DNA of 64,000 nucleotides, taken from positions 496,001-560,000 of the forward strand of contig NZ_JAJTJP010000001.1 in the NCBI RefSeq assembly GCF_021300775.1, in the 5' to 3' direction. The stretch is from Parvimonas micra. GTDB taxonomy: Bacteria; Bacillota; Clostridia; Tissierellales; Peptoniphilaceae. Under the pieces are notes generated by a model. The model was given only the letters and a program-made list of their open reading frames with translations. It was not told the DNA's origin and made no database searches. Each line of letters begins with the position of its first letter. Position 1 is the stretch's first letter. Shown here in pieces: positions 53,885-61,930 of this stretch. Made by a program: the position numbers and the translations under genes.

Positions 53885-55903
53885 TTATAATTCTATATCA
53901 AGCAATGCTCCAATTGAATTGTCTAATTCTTGATTTTCAAATTTTGCTTGTTCTTGTTCTTCTTCTATAACAACTTCTTCTTGTTCTTCTTCTACAACTT
54001 CTACTACTGGTTTTTCAAGAAGCTCTTTAATAGATAAAGAAATTTTTTGATTTTCTTCATCAATATTAATTATTTTAACTTCAACTTCATCTCCAATATT
54101 TAAAACATCAGCTGCTTTTTCAATATGATCATGAGAAATTTGAGAAATATGAACTAATCCTTCAACATTTTCTTTTAATTTAACAAATGCACCAAAATCA
54201 ACTAAATTAATTACTGTTCCTGATACAACATCACCAACTGCATTATTTTCTAAAAATAATTCAAAAGGTTTCTTTGTCAATTGTTTTAATCCTAAAGAAA
54301 TTCTATTTCTTTCTCTATTTAATTTTAATACAACTACTTCTACTTCATCTCCTACAGATAAAATATCAGAAGGTTTCTTAATTCTATTCCAAGATATATC
54401 TGATACATGAATTAATCCATCAACATCTCCTAAGTTAACAAATGCACCAAAGTCAGTTAATTTTCTAACTGTTCCAGTTAAAACATCATCAACAGATAAT
54501 TTGCTCCAAGCTAAATCTAATTTTTCATTAAGTTCTTTTTGTTCAACTTCTCTTCTTGAAAGAACAACTTTTTTCTTTCTTTCATCTAAACTGATTATTT
54601 CACATTCAATTTTCTTTCCAATATATGGTGTAAAATCTTTTACGAAGCTAGTTGTAATATGACTTGCAGGAATAAAAGCATTAATACCATCAACAGTAGC
54701 TAATAGGCCTCCTTTAACTTCTTTTACTACTTCAGCTTCTACCAACTCTTTATTATTGAATTTTTCAACAAGATTTTGCCAATCTTTTAGAGATTCAACT
54801 CTTTTAGTTGATAAAACAACATTACCTTCTCCGTCATCAAGTTTAATTACATAAACATCAATTTCTTGACCTTCATGGAATAAGTCCTTAGGTTTTTTAG
54901 TAATGTCAGAAGATAACTCATCAAGTTTAATAATCCCATCACTTCTATAACCTATATTTACCATAACTTCAGTTTCAGTAACATAAATTATAGTACCTTT
55001 CACTATGTCTCTTGGATAAATTTTCTTAATACTCCCTTCTATTTGTTCCATAAATTCATCCTTGCTTAAAATTTCCATACCTTCAACTACCTCCTCTATT
55101 AACCAATCCGGAGTTGAAGCGCCGGCGGTTAATCCTATTTTCTTATATTTTACCATATCTTTCAATGGTAAATCTAAAAATGTCTCAATTCTATATACAT
55201 TTTTACAATGCTTTTTAGCTACATCATAAAGCTTATTTGTATTTGAGCTACTGTATCCCCCAATAACTATCATACAATCTACTTTTTTAGAAATTTCTTC
55301 GCAAGAATTTTGTCTTTTTGAAGTTGCATCACAAATTGTATTTTCAATTATAACATTTTCATTTCTATCTTTTATTATATCAGAAAATTGAAAAAATTTC
55401 TCTACTAAATTTGTCGTTTGTGAAATAATATATAAATTTTTTTTATTTTTTATCATTTCAGCTTCTTCTTTGGTATTAATTACACAATATTTATCACCAC
55501 AATAGCCAACCATTGCTTTTATTTCTGGATGATTTTCATCTCCAATAATAATAATTTCATAACCATCTTTTACTTTTTTTTCAATTTTTCTGTATATATT
55601 TAATAAAACTGGACATGTACAGTCAATACATTTATGCCCTAAGTTTATCATTTTTTCCTTAATACTTGGATGTATTCCATGAGAACGTAAAACTATAGTT
55701 CCTTTATCCTCTTTTTCATAGTCATTAATAATCTTAAGTCCTTTTTTATCAAATTTTTGAACAACTTGAGGATTATGAATTAACTCACCATAAGAATACA
55801 CCTTTTCATTATTTTTATTTTCATTTAAAGTTTTTTCAGCTAATTTTACAGCTCTTTTAACTCCAAAACAAAAACCAGCATTATTAGCTATTAGTATTTC
55901 CAT
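53885..55903 (-). CDS. ispH: IspH fused to a ribosomal S1-like protein
   Basis: A 672-residue fusion. Residues 1-280 are HMBPP reductase of the MEP pathway, with the [4Fe-4S] cysteines in NNAGFCFGVKRAV (Cys 12), IDCTCPVLLNIYRKI (near 94) and NTICDATSKRQ (near 190), and GGYSSSNT. From about 300 four S1 RNA-binding domains follow, including GTIIYVTETEVMVNIGYRSDG, DVLTGTVRKLTDFGAFVNLG and DVVSGTVINLVDFGAFVKL. The last 35 residues are Glu-rich. The fusion joins isoprenoid synthesis and mRNA binding in one chain and is known from several clostridia. Its start overlaps plsC by 20 bases. It is the last gene of its operon. Confidence 0.93.
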   Translation of the reverse strand: MEILIANNAGFCFGVKRAVKLAEKTLNENKNNEKVYSYGELIHNPQVVQKFDKKGLKIINDYEKEDKGTIVLRSHGIHPSIKEKMINLGHKCIDCTCPVLLNIYRKIEKKVKDGYEIIIIGDENHPEIKAMVGYCGDKYCVINTKEEAEMIKNKKNLYIISQTTNLVEKFFQFSDIIKDRNENVIIENTICDATSKRQNSCEEISKKVDCMIVIGGYSSSNTNKLYDVAKKHCKNVYRIETFLDLPLKDMVKYKKIGLTAGASTPDWLIEEVVEGMEILSKDEFMEQIEGSIKKIYPRDIVKGTIIYVTETEVMVNIGYRSDGIIKLDELSSDITKKPKDLFHEGQEIDVYVIKLDDGEGNVVLSTKRVESLKDWQNLVEKFNNKELVEAEVVKEVKGGLLATVDGINAFIPASHITTSFVKDFTPYIGKKIECEIISLDERKKKVVLSRREVEQKELNEKLDLAWSKLSVDDVLTGTVRKLTDFGAFVNLGDVDGLIHVSDISWNRIKKPSDILSVGDEVEVVVLKLNRERNRISLGLKQLTKKPFELFLENNAVGDVVSGTVINLVDFGAFVKLKENVEGLVHISQISHDHIEKAADVLNIGDEVEVKIINIDEENQKISLSIKELLEKPVVEVVEEEQEEVVIEEEQEQAKFENQELDNSIGALLDIEL

Positions 55904-56471
55904 ATTTTACTTGATAAATTTGATTGAATAATTCTTCTGTTAATTTATCAATTGCCTCCGAATCTTCCATATTTTCAAAATTATTAATTTCAATCATAGG
56001 ATATATATCAACAGTTATTTTAGAGAAAATTCTATAGGTACCTTCTATATGAATCGGTAAAATATTAACTTTATTTTTTAAAGCAATAAGCGCTACTCCC
56101 TTTTTCATATTATTTATATCAATTGTTTTAACTCTAGTTCCTTCTGGAAATATACCAAGAATATTTCCATCTCTAATGACTCTAAAACAAGATTTTATAG
56201 CTTTTATATCAGTATTATCTCTATCTATAGGAATTACTCCCAACTTCCCAAAAAACTTAGCAAATAATTTTTTTTCAAAAAGTTCTTTTTTTGAAAGAAA
56301 AAATATTTGTCTCTTAGTTAATGTTGCTAGGATAACCGGATCAAAAATATGAATATGATTTGCACTAATTATAAAAGGTTGATCATCTTTTAAATTTTCA
56401 ATTCCATTAATTTTAACCCTATAAATAAGATTAACTAAAACGGAAACTATTGAAACTAAAAACCTATACAT
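55884..56471 (-). CDS. plsC: 1-acyl-sn-glycerol-3-phosphate acyltransferase
   Basis: A 195-residue acyltransferase with one N-terminal hydrophobic segment. The catalytic HX4D is in SANHIHIFDPVIL (residues about 36-48), the glycerol-phosphate binding element is IFPEGTRVK near 113, and FFGKLGVIPIDRD lies near 72. It makes phosphatidic acid from lysophosphatidic acid, the substrate of CdsA. Its start is inside the last 8 bases of cmk. cmk-plsC-ispH/S1 is a conserved group in clostridia. Confidence 0.93.
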   Translation of the reverse strand: MYRFLVSIVSVLVNLIYRVKINGIENLKDDQPFIISANHIHIFDPVILATLTKRQIFFLSKKELFEKKLFAKFFGKLGVIPIDRDNTDIKAIKSCFRVIRDGNILGIFPEGTRVKTIDINNMKKGVALIALKNKVNILPIHIEGTYRIFSKITVDIYPMIEINNFENMEDSEAIDKLTEELFNQIYQVKYGNTNS

Positions 56472-57120
56472 TATTTTCGCCTCTTATATATGATAAAAAT
56501 TCTAAAATAGTTTCTTTTAAAGTCTTATTTGTAGAATCTATTTCAATTGCATCTTTTGCCTTTTTTAAAGGAGAAGCAGATCTATTCATATCATCAAAAT
56601 CTCTTTTTTCAATACTTTCTCTGACTTGCTCTAAATTAAGACCTTTTTTTCTTTCACTTTGTAAAAATCTTCTTTTTGCTCTCTCTTTTGAAGATGCAGT
56701 TAAATAAAATTTAAAATCTGCATTAGGAAAAATTACTGTACCAACATCTCTACCATCTAATACACAGCTTCCTTCCATACCAATTTTTCTTTGAAGTGAA
56801 ACTAAATGATTTCTTACATAATCATAACTTGAAACAACTGATGCTCCCTTAGAAATTTCATCAGTTCTAATTTCTTTACCAAGCTTTACTCCATCTACAT
56901 AAAGATAATTAGATTTATAAGTAAAATCTGTATCTTCAAGTATCTTCTTAATCTTATCATGATCATCTAAAGAAATATTATTAGAAATAACCTTGTATGC
57001 AATAGCTCTATACATAGCTCCAGTATCAATATAATTAATTTTTAATATCTTAGAAAGTTTTTTTGCTATTGTACTCTTTCCAACACCTGATGGTCCATCT
57101 ATTGCTATAATATAATCCAT
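56464..57120 (-). CDS. cmk: Cytidylate kinase
   Basis: A 218-residue kinase. It has the P-loop IAIDGPSGVGKSTIAKKL (residues 5-22), YIDTGAMYRAIAYK, GRDVGTVIFPNADFKFYLTAS near 130 and RDFDDMNRSASPLKKA near 165. It phosphorylates CMP and dCMP. I start at the ATG at 57118-57120, preceded by AGAAGGAGAG; an in-frame ATG 21 bases upstream lies before that ribosome site. The gene begins 2 bases after yhiN ends. Confidence 0.95.
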   Translation of the reverse strand: MDYIIAIDGPSGVGKSTIAKKLSKILKINYIDTGAMYRAIAYKVISNNISLDDHDKIKKILEDTDFTYKSNYLYVDGVKLGKEIRTDEISKGASVVSSYDYVRNHLVSLQRKIGMEGSCVLDGRDVGTVIFPNADFKFYLTASSKERAKRRFLQSERKKGLNLEQVRESIEKRDFDDMNRSASPLKKAKDAIEIDSTNKTLKETILEFLSYIRGENNV

Positions 57121-57122
57121 AT

Positions 57123-58343
57123 TTACTCTCCTTCTATACAAGAAACTCCTGCTAAATGTCCAGTTGAAAAAGCAATTGTTAGGTTGTACCCACCAGTATT
57201 TGCATCAACATCTAAAAGTTCCCCTACAATATATAAATTTTTAATTAGTTTGCTCTCCATAGTTGAAGAGTTGACTTCTTTAACTGAAACTCCCCCAATT
57301 GTTATTATAGCTTCACTTAAAGGTCTTAAACTATTAAAATTAAATTCTAAATTTTTAATTGTTTCTACTAATTTCTTTCTATCATCTTTGCTTAGTTGAT
57401 TTACACTAATTTCACCATTAACAGCAGATTTTTCTAGTACTAGCTCAACCATTGCACCAATTAATACATTAGATAATACATTTTTTAAACACTTATTCTT
57501 ATTTTGATCAAATTCTCTAAGTAATCTTTGATCTAAAGTATGATGATTAATCTTAGGTTTTAAATCAATAGAAACAATAGAATCTTTTGAATTATCAAAA
57601 TACTTACTTGACTTTAAAACAATTGGTCCACTAAATCCAGTATGTGTAAAAAGCAATTCACCAAATTCCGAATGAATTAGTTTATGATTTGTATTATATA
57701 TCTTAAAATCTACAAATTTTAAACTAACACCTGAATATTTTCTAACTTTTTCTTTTACATCTATACCTACTAGTCCTGCTTTTAAATCAGTTATCGTATG
57801 ACCTAATCTTTTTAAAATCTCATGACCTTTACCTCTAGAACCAGTAAATGGATAAGATTTTCCACCAGTTGCAAATACAACTTTATCGAAAAGGCCATAA
57901 TCTTTATTACAAACTAATTTAAATTTTTCTCCTACAAGTTTTACATCCTCAATTTCAGTATTTAAAATTATATTTACACCTTTTGAGTTTAACGCTTTTT
58001 CTAAGGCTTTATTTACATCGCTAGATTTATCAGAAAGTGGAAAAACTCTTCCTCCTCTTTCAACCTTTGTTTCTAAGCCATTATCGTTAAAAAATTTTAG
58101 TATATCTTCATTAGTATATGAATATAAACTACTATATAAAAAATTTTTATTACTATTAATTTCATCAAAAAACTCATAAATCTCTTTTGAGTTTGTTATA
58201 TTACATCTTCCCTTACCGGAAATATATATTTTCTTTCCAATTTTTTCATTTCCATCAAATAAGAATACATCGTTATTCTCATTCTTCGAAAATATCGCAC
58301 TCATAATACCTGATGCACCTGCACCAATAACTGCTATTTTTAT
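57123..58343 (-). CDS. YhiN/HI0933-type flavoprotein with apparent ATA start codon
   Basis: A FAD-dependent oxidoreductase-like protein of about 406 residues. The FAD loop IAVIGAGASGIM is encoded only if translation begins upstream of the first ATG (58302-58304). Going back in frame there is no ATG, GTG or TTG before a TAA; the codon that would be the start of IKIAVIGAG is ATA (58341-58343). An AAGGTAGTGAT ribosome site ends four bases before it, and the promoter start is some 30 bases further up. The rest shows KKIYISGKGRCNITN, ERGGRVFPLSDKSSDV, ATGGKSYPFTGSRGKGHEI and GGYNLTIAFSTGHLAG. Starting at 58304 would remove the FAD loop. Either ATA is used, or the gene is damaged, or a base is misread. 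Confidence 0.8.
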   Translation of the reverse strand: MKIAVIGAGASGIMSAIFSKNENNDVFLFDGNEKIGKKIYISGKGRCNITNSKEIYEFFDEINSNKNFLYSSLYSYTNEDILKFFNDNGLETKVERGGRVFPLSDKSSDVNKALEKALNSKGVNIILNTEIEDVKLVGEKFKLVCNKDYGLFDKVVFATGGKSYPFTGSRGKGHEILKRLGHTITDLKAGLVGIDVKEKVRKYSGVSLKFVDFKIYNTNHKLIHSEFGELLFTHTGFSGPIVLKSSKYFDNSKDSIVSIDLKPKINHHTLDQRLLREFDQNKNKCLKNVLSNVLIGAMVELVLEKSAVNGEISVNQLSKDDRKKLVETIKNLEFNFNSLRPLSEAIITIGGVSVKEVNSSTMESKLIKNLYIVGELLDVDANTGGYNLTIAFSTGHLAGVSCIEGE

Positions 58344-58381
58344 AAAATCACTACCTTGAACTTAATAATTTAACTCATATA

Positions 58382-58410
58382 AGTATAAAATATTTTTTGC
58401 AATTAGTCAA
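58382..58410 (-). promoter_or_regulatory. Promoter of the yhiN-cmk-plsC-ispH operon
   Basis: -35 TTGACT (58405-58410), 17-base spacer and -10 TATACT (58382-58387). The start is about 30 bases upstream of the proposed ATA codon. Confidence 0.8.
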
Positions 58411-58532
58411 ATTTTTTTGTTATTTAATTTTTGAATTTTTACATTTAATATATTTTTAGTAAAATGTAAAAATATGTTATATATTATCATATAAAATTTC
58501 TCTTGTAAAAATTTTTTATATTTATAACTAAA

Positions 58533-58562
58533 CAAAAAAATAGGAAGATAAATATCTTCCTA
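58533..58562 (-). terminator. Terminator after rpmB
   Basis: Stem TAGGAAGAT/ATCTTCCTA with a short loop and a T7 run on the minus strand. Confidence 0.88.
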
Positions 58563-58578
58563 AAAATTTTATAAATAA

Positions 58579-58785
58579 TTATTCAGCTGAAGTAAATGAA
58601 GGTCTTTCAACAAAACCACTCTTCAAACATGTAGTACAAACATTAATTCTCTTTACAGAACCGTCAACAACAACTCTAACTTTTCTGATGTTTGCTCCCC
58701 ATGATCTACTGCTCTTTCTATGTGAGAAAGTTACTTTATTTCCAAATAATTTTGTTTTATCGCAAATTGCACATCTTTTTGACAT
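58579..58785 (-). CDS. rpmB: 50S ribosomal protein L28 (zinc-ribbon form)
   Basis: A 68-residue basic protein. It starts MSKRCAICDKTKLFGNKVTFSH and contains SSRSWGANIRKVRVVVDG, standard for L28. Both CxxC pairs (CAIC and CTTC) are kept, so this is the C+ form expected to bind zinc. I use the ATG at 58783-58785, 7 bases after GGAGG; another ATG six bases upstream is too close to the ribosome site. It is monocistronic with its own terminator. Confidence 0.95.
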   Translation of the reverse strand: MSKRCAICDKTKLFGNKVTFSHRKSSRSWGANIRKVRVVVDGSVKRINVCTTCLKSGFVERPSFTSAE

Positions 58786-58824
58786 TTTCATACCTCCTTT
58801 TACATACTCATATTTAACATTAGT

Positions 58825-58853
58825 ATTATACCATAGATGACTTGCATTTGCAA
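58825..58853 (-). promoter_or_regulatory. Promoter of rpmB
   Basis: -35 TTGCAA (58848-58853), 17-base spacer and an extended -10 TGGTATAAT (TATAAT at 58825-58830). Confidence 0.82.
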
Positions 58854-58856
58854 GTC
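58839..58856. promoter_or_regulatory. Palindrome overlapping the rpmB -35 box (operator candidate)
   Basis: GACTTGC-ATTT-GCAAGTC has 7-base arms and covers the -35 hexamer and part of the spacer. No T-run follows on either strand, so it is not a terminator. It could bind a dimeric regulator. I cannot match it to a known operator. Confidence 0.5.
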
Positions 58857-58869
58857 TTAAAAAAATTAT

Positions 58870-59928
58870 TTAGTCATAATATTTATTTTCAATATACAAA
58901 TTATTATCTTTATAAACAAGTTCTATTGGCTCATTATACATTTTTGCTATTTTTCTAAGTCTATCTGAAAAAACTTCTATTCCACTAAACCTATTTACAT
59001 TTATAAAATTATCAACCATATATTGTACTTTTTTATCATCTGATATATTAAAAAAATCTATCGAACTGTTAATTTTTTTACTAAATTCATTGAAAATTTC
59101 CGAAACTTTTTTACCTATATAGTTATCTTTATCAATAATATTCTTTACATCATCATAATGTTCACCATATATATTTTTATATTCTCTAGATTCAAATTCT
59201 ATATTTTTAATATGTTCATTAAAATATTCTAAATTAACATTTTCAATAAATAAAATTTTTAAAAATAAAGAAAAAGAATAATTATATAGTGCTAACCTGT
59301 ATGCTCCAAAAATTCTATTAATTTCAAAAATTTTTTCATTAAGACTCATTTTTTTCTTATTTGCAAAAAAATCTTTTATTTTCCATTTATAAAATGAAAT
59401 ATCTTTACTTGAATTTCTATAAATATCATTAATCATAATAATTTCAGAATTTTTAAATATTTCTTTATCATAATTATAATAAAAATCTTTTAAACTTTTT
59501 AATAGAATATCTGAATCTGCTTTAAGTTGTGATATCTTATCCTGTTCTAAAAAATTTAATATTTCTTTTTGAGTTCTTTGGATAGTATCCAATTTTTTAT
59601 CAATACACTTTAAAACAATTGCAACAAATATAATTGTATAATTTATATTTGATGGAATTAATCTAGCCTGTTCTACAATTTTACCATCCTTTAAAACAGA
59701 CCCATAAAATCCGCCTTCTTTTGCTTTCATCAATTCTCCACCAGATTTCATAGTAACTCTAAATAGTCCTTTTTCTCTTATTGAAGAAGCAATAATACCG
59801 GCTATTGATATATCACTTAGAGAAATCTTTGAGTATTTCCCAACATCAAAATATTTATTTTCTTCTTCTGAAAACTTTTTAATATCTAGCAAAACTTTTG
59901 TAATTTCGTTTTTGTTATTTTCATCCAT
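58870..59928 (-). CDS. Hypothetical protein in the pcrA-ligA operon
   Basis: A 352-residue protein that I do not recognise. Residues 35-90 have a compact region with IREKGLFRVTMKSGGELMKA and GGFYGSVLKDGKIVEQARL. A hydrophobic helix follows (about 93-110, NYTIIFVAIVLKCI), then a long coiled-coil-like helical part (110-180), and the remainder is helical and Lys/Glu/Asn-rich. There is no signal peptide or catalytic motif that I know. The start has GGGAGGG before the ATG, 17 bases after ligA, so it is probably on the same transcript. A link to DNA repair can only be guessed from that position. Confidence 0.8.
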   Translation of the reverse strand: MDENNKNEITKVLLDIKKFSEEENKYFDVGKYSKISLSDISIAGIIASSIREKGLFRVTMKSGGELMKAKEGGFYGSVLKDGKIVEQARLIPSNINYTIIFVAIVLKCIDKKLDTIQRTQKEILNFLEQDKISQLKADSDILLKSLKDFYYNYDKEIFKNSEIIMINDIYRNSSKDISFYKWKIKDFFANKKKMSLNEKIFEINRIFGAYRLALYNYSFSLFLKILFIENVNLEYFNEHIKNIEFESREYKNIYGEHYDDVKNIIDKDNYIGKKVSEIFNEFSKKINSSIDFFNISDDKKVQYMVDNFINVNRFSGIEVFSDRLRKIAKMYNEPIELVYKDNNLYIENKYYD

Positions 59929-59945
59929 AATAACCCTCCCTATTT

Positions 59946-61928
59946 TTATCTTATCTTCTCCAAAAATATTTCAAGTTCATCTTCTGATATTATATTTATT
60001 CCAAGTTCTTGTGCCTTCTTTAATTTTGAACCCGCTTTTTCACCAACAACTAAAAAATCTGTGGACTTTGCGACAGCAGATTGCACTATAAGTCCATTTT
60101 TTGAAAAGACATCTTCTAAATCTTTCCTCTTATAATTTTCAAAAGTACCAGTGATTACAATTTTTTTATCTGTAAATTCTGTTTTTGAAACTTCTTCATA
60201 CAGAATTACTTCTATTCCTTTATCAAGTAATTTATTCAAGGCATCTTTGCTATATTCATCATTAAAAAATTCAAAAATAGAATTGGCTACAACGTCTCCG
60301 ATATCATTAATTTGTAAAAGTTCTTCAACAGTTGTTTCCCTTAAGTTATCTAAATTTATAAATTTTTTAGCTAAATCTTTTGCAGTTTTTATTCCAACAT
60401 TTTTAATTCCAAGCGCATAGATAAAGTTCTCAAAATTTACATTTTTACTCTCTTCTATTGAGTTTAATAAATTATTAACTTTCTTATCCTTAAATTTTTC
60501 TAGAGTGATAAGTTCACCATATTTTAAATCATATATTTTATACACTTTATCCACTCCCAATTTATCGTATAGTAGTTCAATAGTCTTTTCGCTCAGTCCT
60601 TCGATATTCATTGCATTTTTGCTTGAAAAATGAACAAGCGAAGAAGTTAATTGTGGGGTGCATGCAAGAGTATTTGTACAGAAGAAATGCACTCCATCTC
60701 TAATTAATTCACTATTACAAAACGGACAATGTGTAGGCATTTTAATTTCTCTCTCATTTCCATTATCTTCATCCATTGTTCCAAGAATTTCTGGAATCAC
60801 ATCATTTGAACGTCTAATTAATACTCTAGAATTTATTTTTATTTTCTTTCTTAAAATATCATCATAATTATTTAACGTTGCTCTTTGAACAGTTACATCA
60901 CCAATTTCAACTGGCTCTAAGATTGCCGTTGGAGTAACTTTCCCAGTTCTACCAACATTCCATACTACTTCTTTTAATATTGTTGTATATTCTTCTGCTT
61001 CAAATTTATATGCTATTGCAAATCTAGGAAATTTATTTGTATATCCAAAAAAGTCTCTAAGCTCAAAATCATTAACTTTAATTACAACACCGTCAGTTAA
61101 GTAATCAACTTTTTTTCTTAAAACTTCTATCTCATTTATTTTATCTTTAATTTCATTTATATTTAGACATTTTTTTTCATATCCATTTACTTTGAATTTA
61201 TTTTCTTTTAAAAATGAAATCATCTCTTCTTGAGTTTTGAATTGTTCATCGGACTTAAAGCCAACATTGTAAATAAAAGCATCTAAATTTCTACTTGCAG
61301 TTTTTTTTGAATCAAGATTTCTAATTGCACCTGCAGCAGCATTTCTGGCATTTTTTAAAGGAACGTCAGCGGTTTCATTATATTTAGAAAGTGCTGAAAG
61401 AGGCATAATAGCTTCTCCTTGAATTTCAACTAAGCCCTTGTACTCAATTTCAAGAGGAATGCTCTTTATAGTTTTTACTTGTTCTAAAACTTCTTCTCCA
61501 TATACGCCATTACCCCTAGTTGATGCGGAAACTAAAACACCATTATTATATGTTAAATTAATTGTTAGCCCATCAAATTTAAACTCAACAAAATACTCTA
61601 AAGTTTTGTTAGTATTATTTATAGAATTATATTCGTTTAATAGTTTAGTACATCTATTATGAAACTCCTCAAGTTCTTCAAAACTTTGAGCCTTTTGTAA
61701 ACTATATAATTCTTTTAAATGTGTATGTTTTTCAAATTTTTCCAATACTTCACCACCAACTCTTTGTGTAGGCGAATTTGGTAAAATTATACCTGTTTCT
61801 TTTTCCAATTTTAGAAGTTCATCATATAATTTATCATATTCTGCATCACTAACGGTAGGCTCATCCAATGTATAATACTGATAAGCCCACAGATTTAACT
61901 TTTCAACAATATTTTTCATTTTATCCAT
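59946..61928 (-). CDS. ligA: NAD+-dependent DNA ligase LigA
   Basis: A 660-residue ligase sealing DNA nicks in replication and repair. It has the Ia domain YYTLDEPTVSDAEYDKLYDEL (residues 17-37), the adenylation lysine in VEFKFDGLTINL (KFDG, near 115), the OB-fold, the zinc site CPFCNSELIRDG and FFCTN near 400, the helix-hairpin-helix region (IKNVGIKTAKDLAKKF) and a C-terminal BRCT domain (KKIVITGTFENYKRKDLEDVF). Length is standard. It follows pcrA by 2 bases, a common pairing in Firmicutes. Confidence 0.97.
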   Translation of the reverse strand: MDKMKNIVEKLNLWAYQYYTLDEPTVSDAEYDKLYDELLKLEKETGIILPNSPTQRVGGEVLEKFEKHTHLKELYSLQKAQSFEELEEFHNRCTKLLNEYNSINNTNKTLEYFVEFKFDGLTINLTYNNGVLVSASTRGNGVYGEEVLEQVKTIKSIPLEIEYKGLVEIQGEAIMPLSALSKYNETADVPLKNARNAAAGAIRNLDSKKTASRNLDAFIYNVGFKSDEQFKTQEEMISFLKENKFKVNGYEKKCLNINEIKDKINEIEVLRKKVDYLTDGVVIKVNDFELRDFFGYTNKFPRFAIAYKFEAEEYTTILKEVVWNVGRTGKVTPTAILEPVEIGDVTVQRATLNNYDDILRKKIKINSRVLIRRSNDVIPEILGTMDEDNGNEREIKMPTHCPFCNSELIRDGVHFFCTNTLACTPQLTSSLVHFSSKNAMNIEGLSEKTIELLYDKLGVDKVYKIYDLKYGELITLEKFKDKKVNNLLNSIEESKNVNFENFIYALGIKNVGIKTAKDLAKKFINLDNLRETTVEELLQINDIGDVVANSIFEFFNDEYSKDALNKLLDKGIEVILYEEVSKTEFTDKKIVITGTFENYKRKDLEDVFSKNGLIVQSAVAKSTDFLVVGEKAGSKLKKAQELGINIISEDELEIFLEKIR

Positions 61929-61930
61929 AT

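Noticed and set aside
58839-58861. Hairpin upstream of rpmB as a terminator for the 58870-59928 gene
   Set aside because: The hairpin lacks a T-run after it on either strand; the A/T run is on the wrong side for the minus-strand transcript. It overlaps the rpmB -35 box instead.
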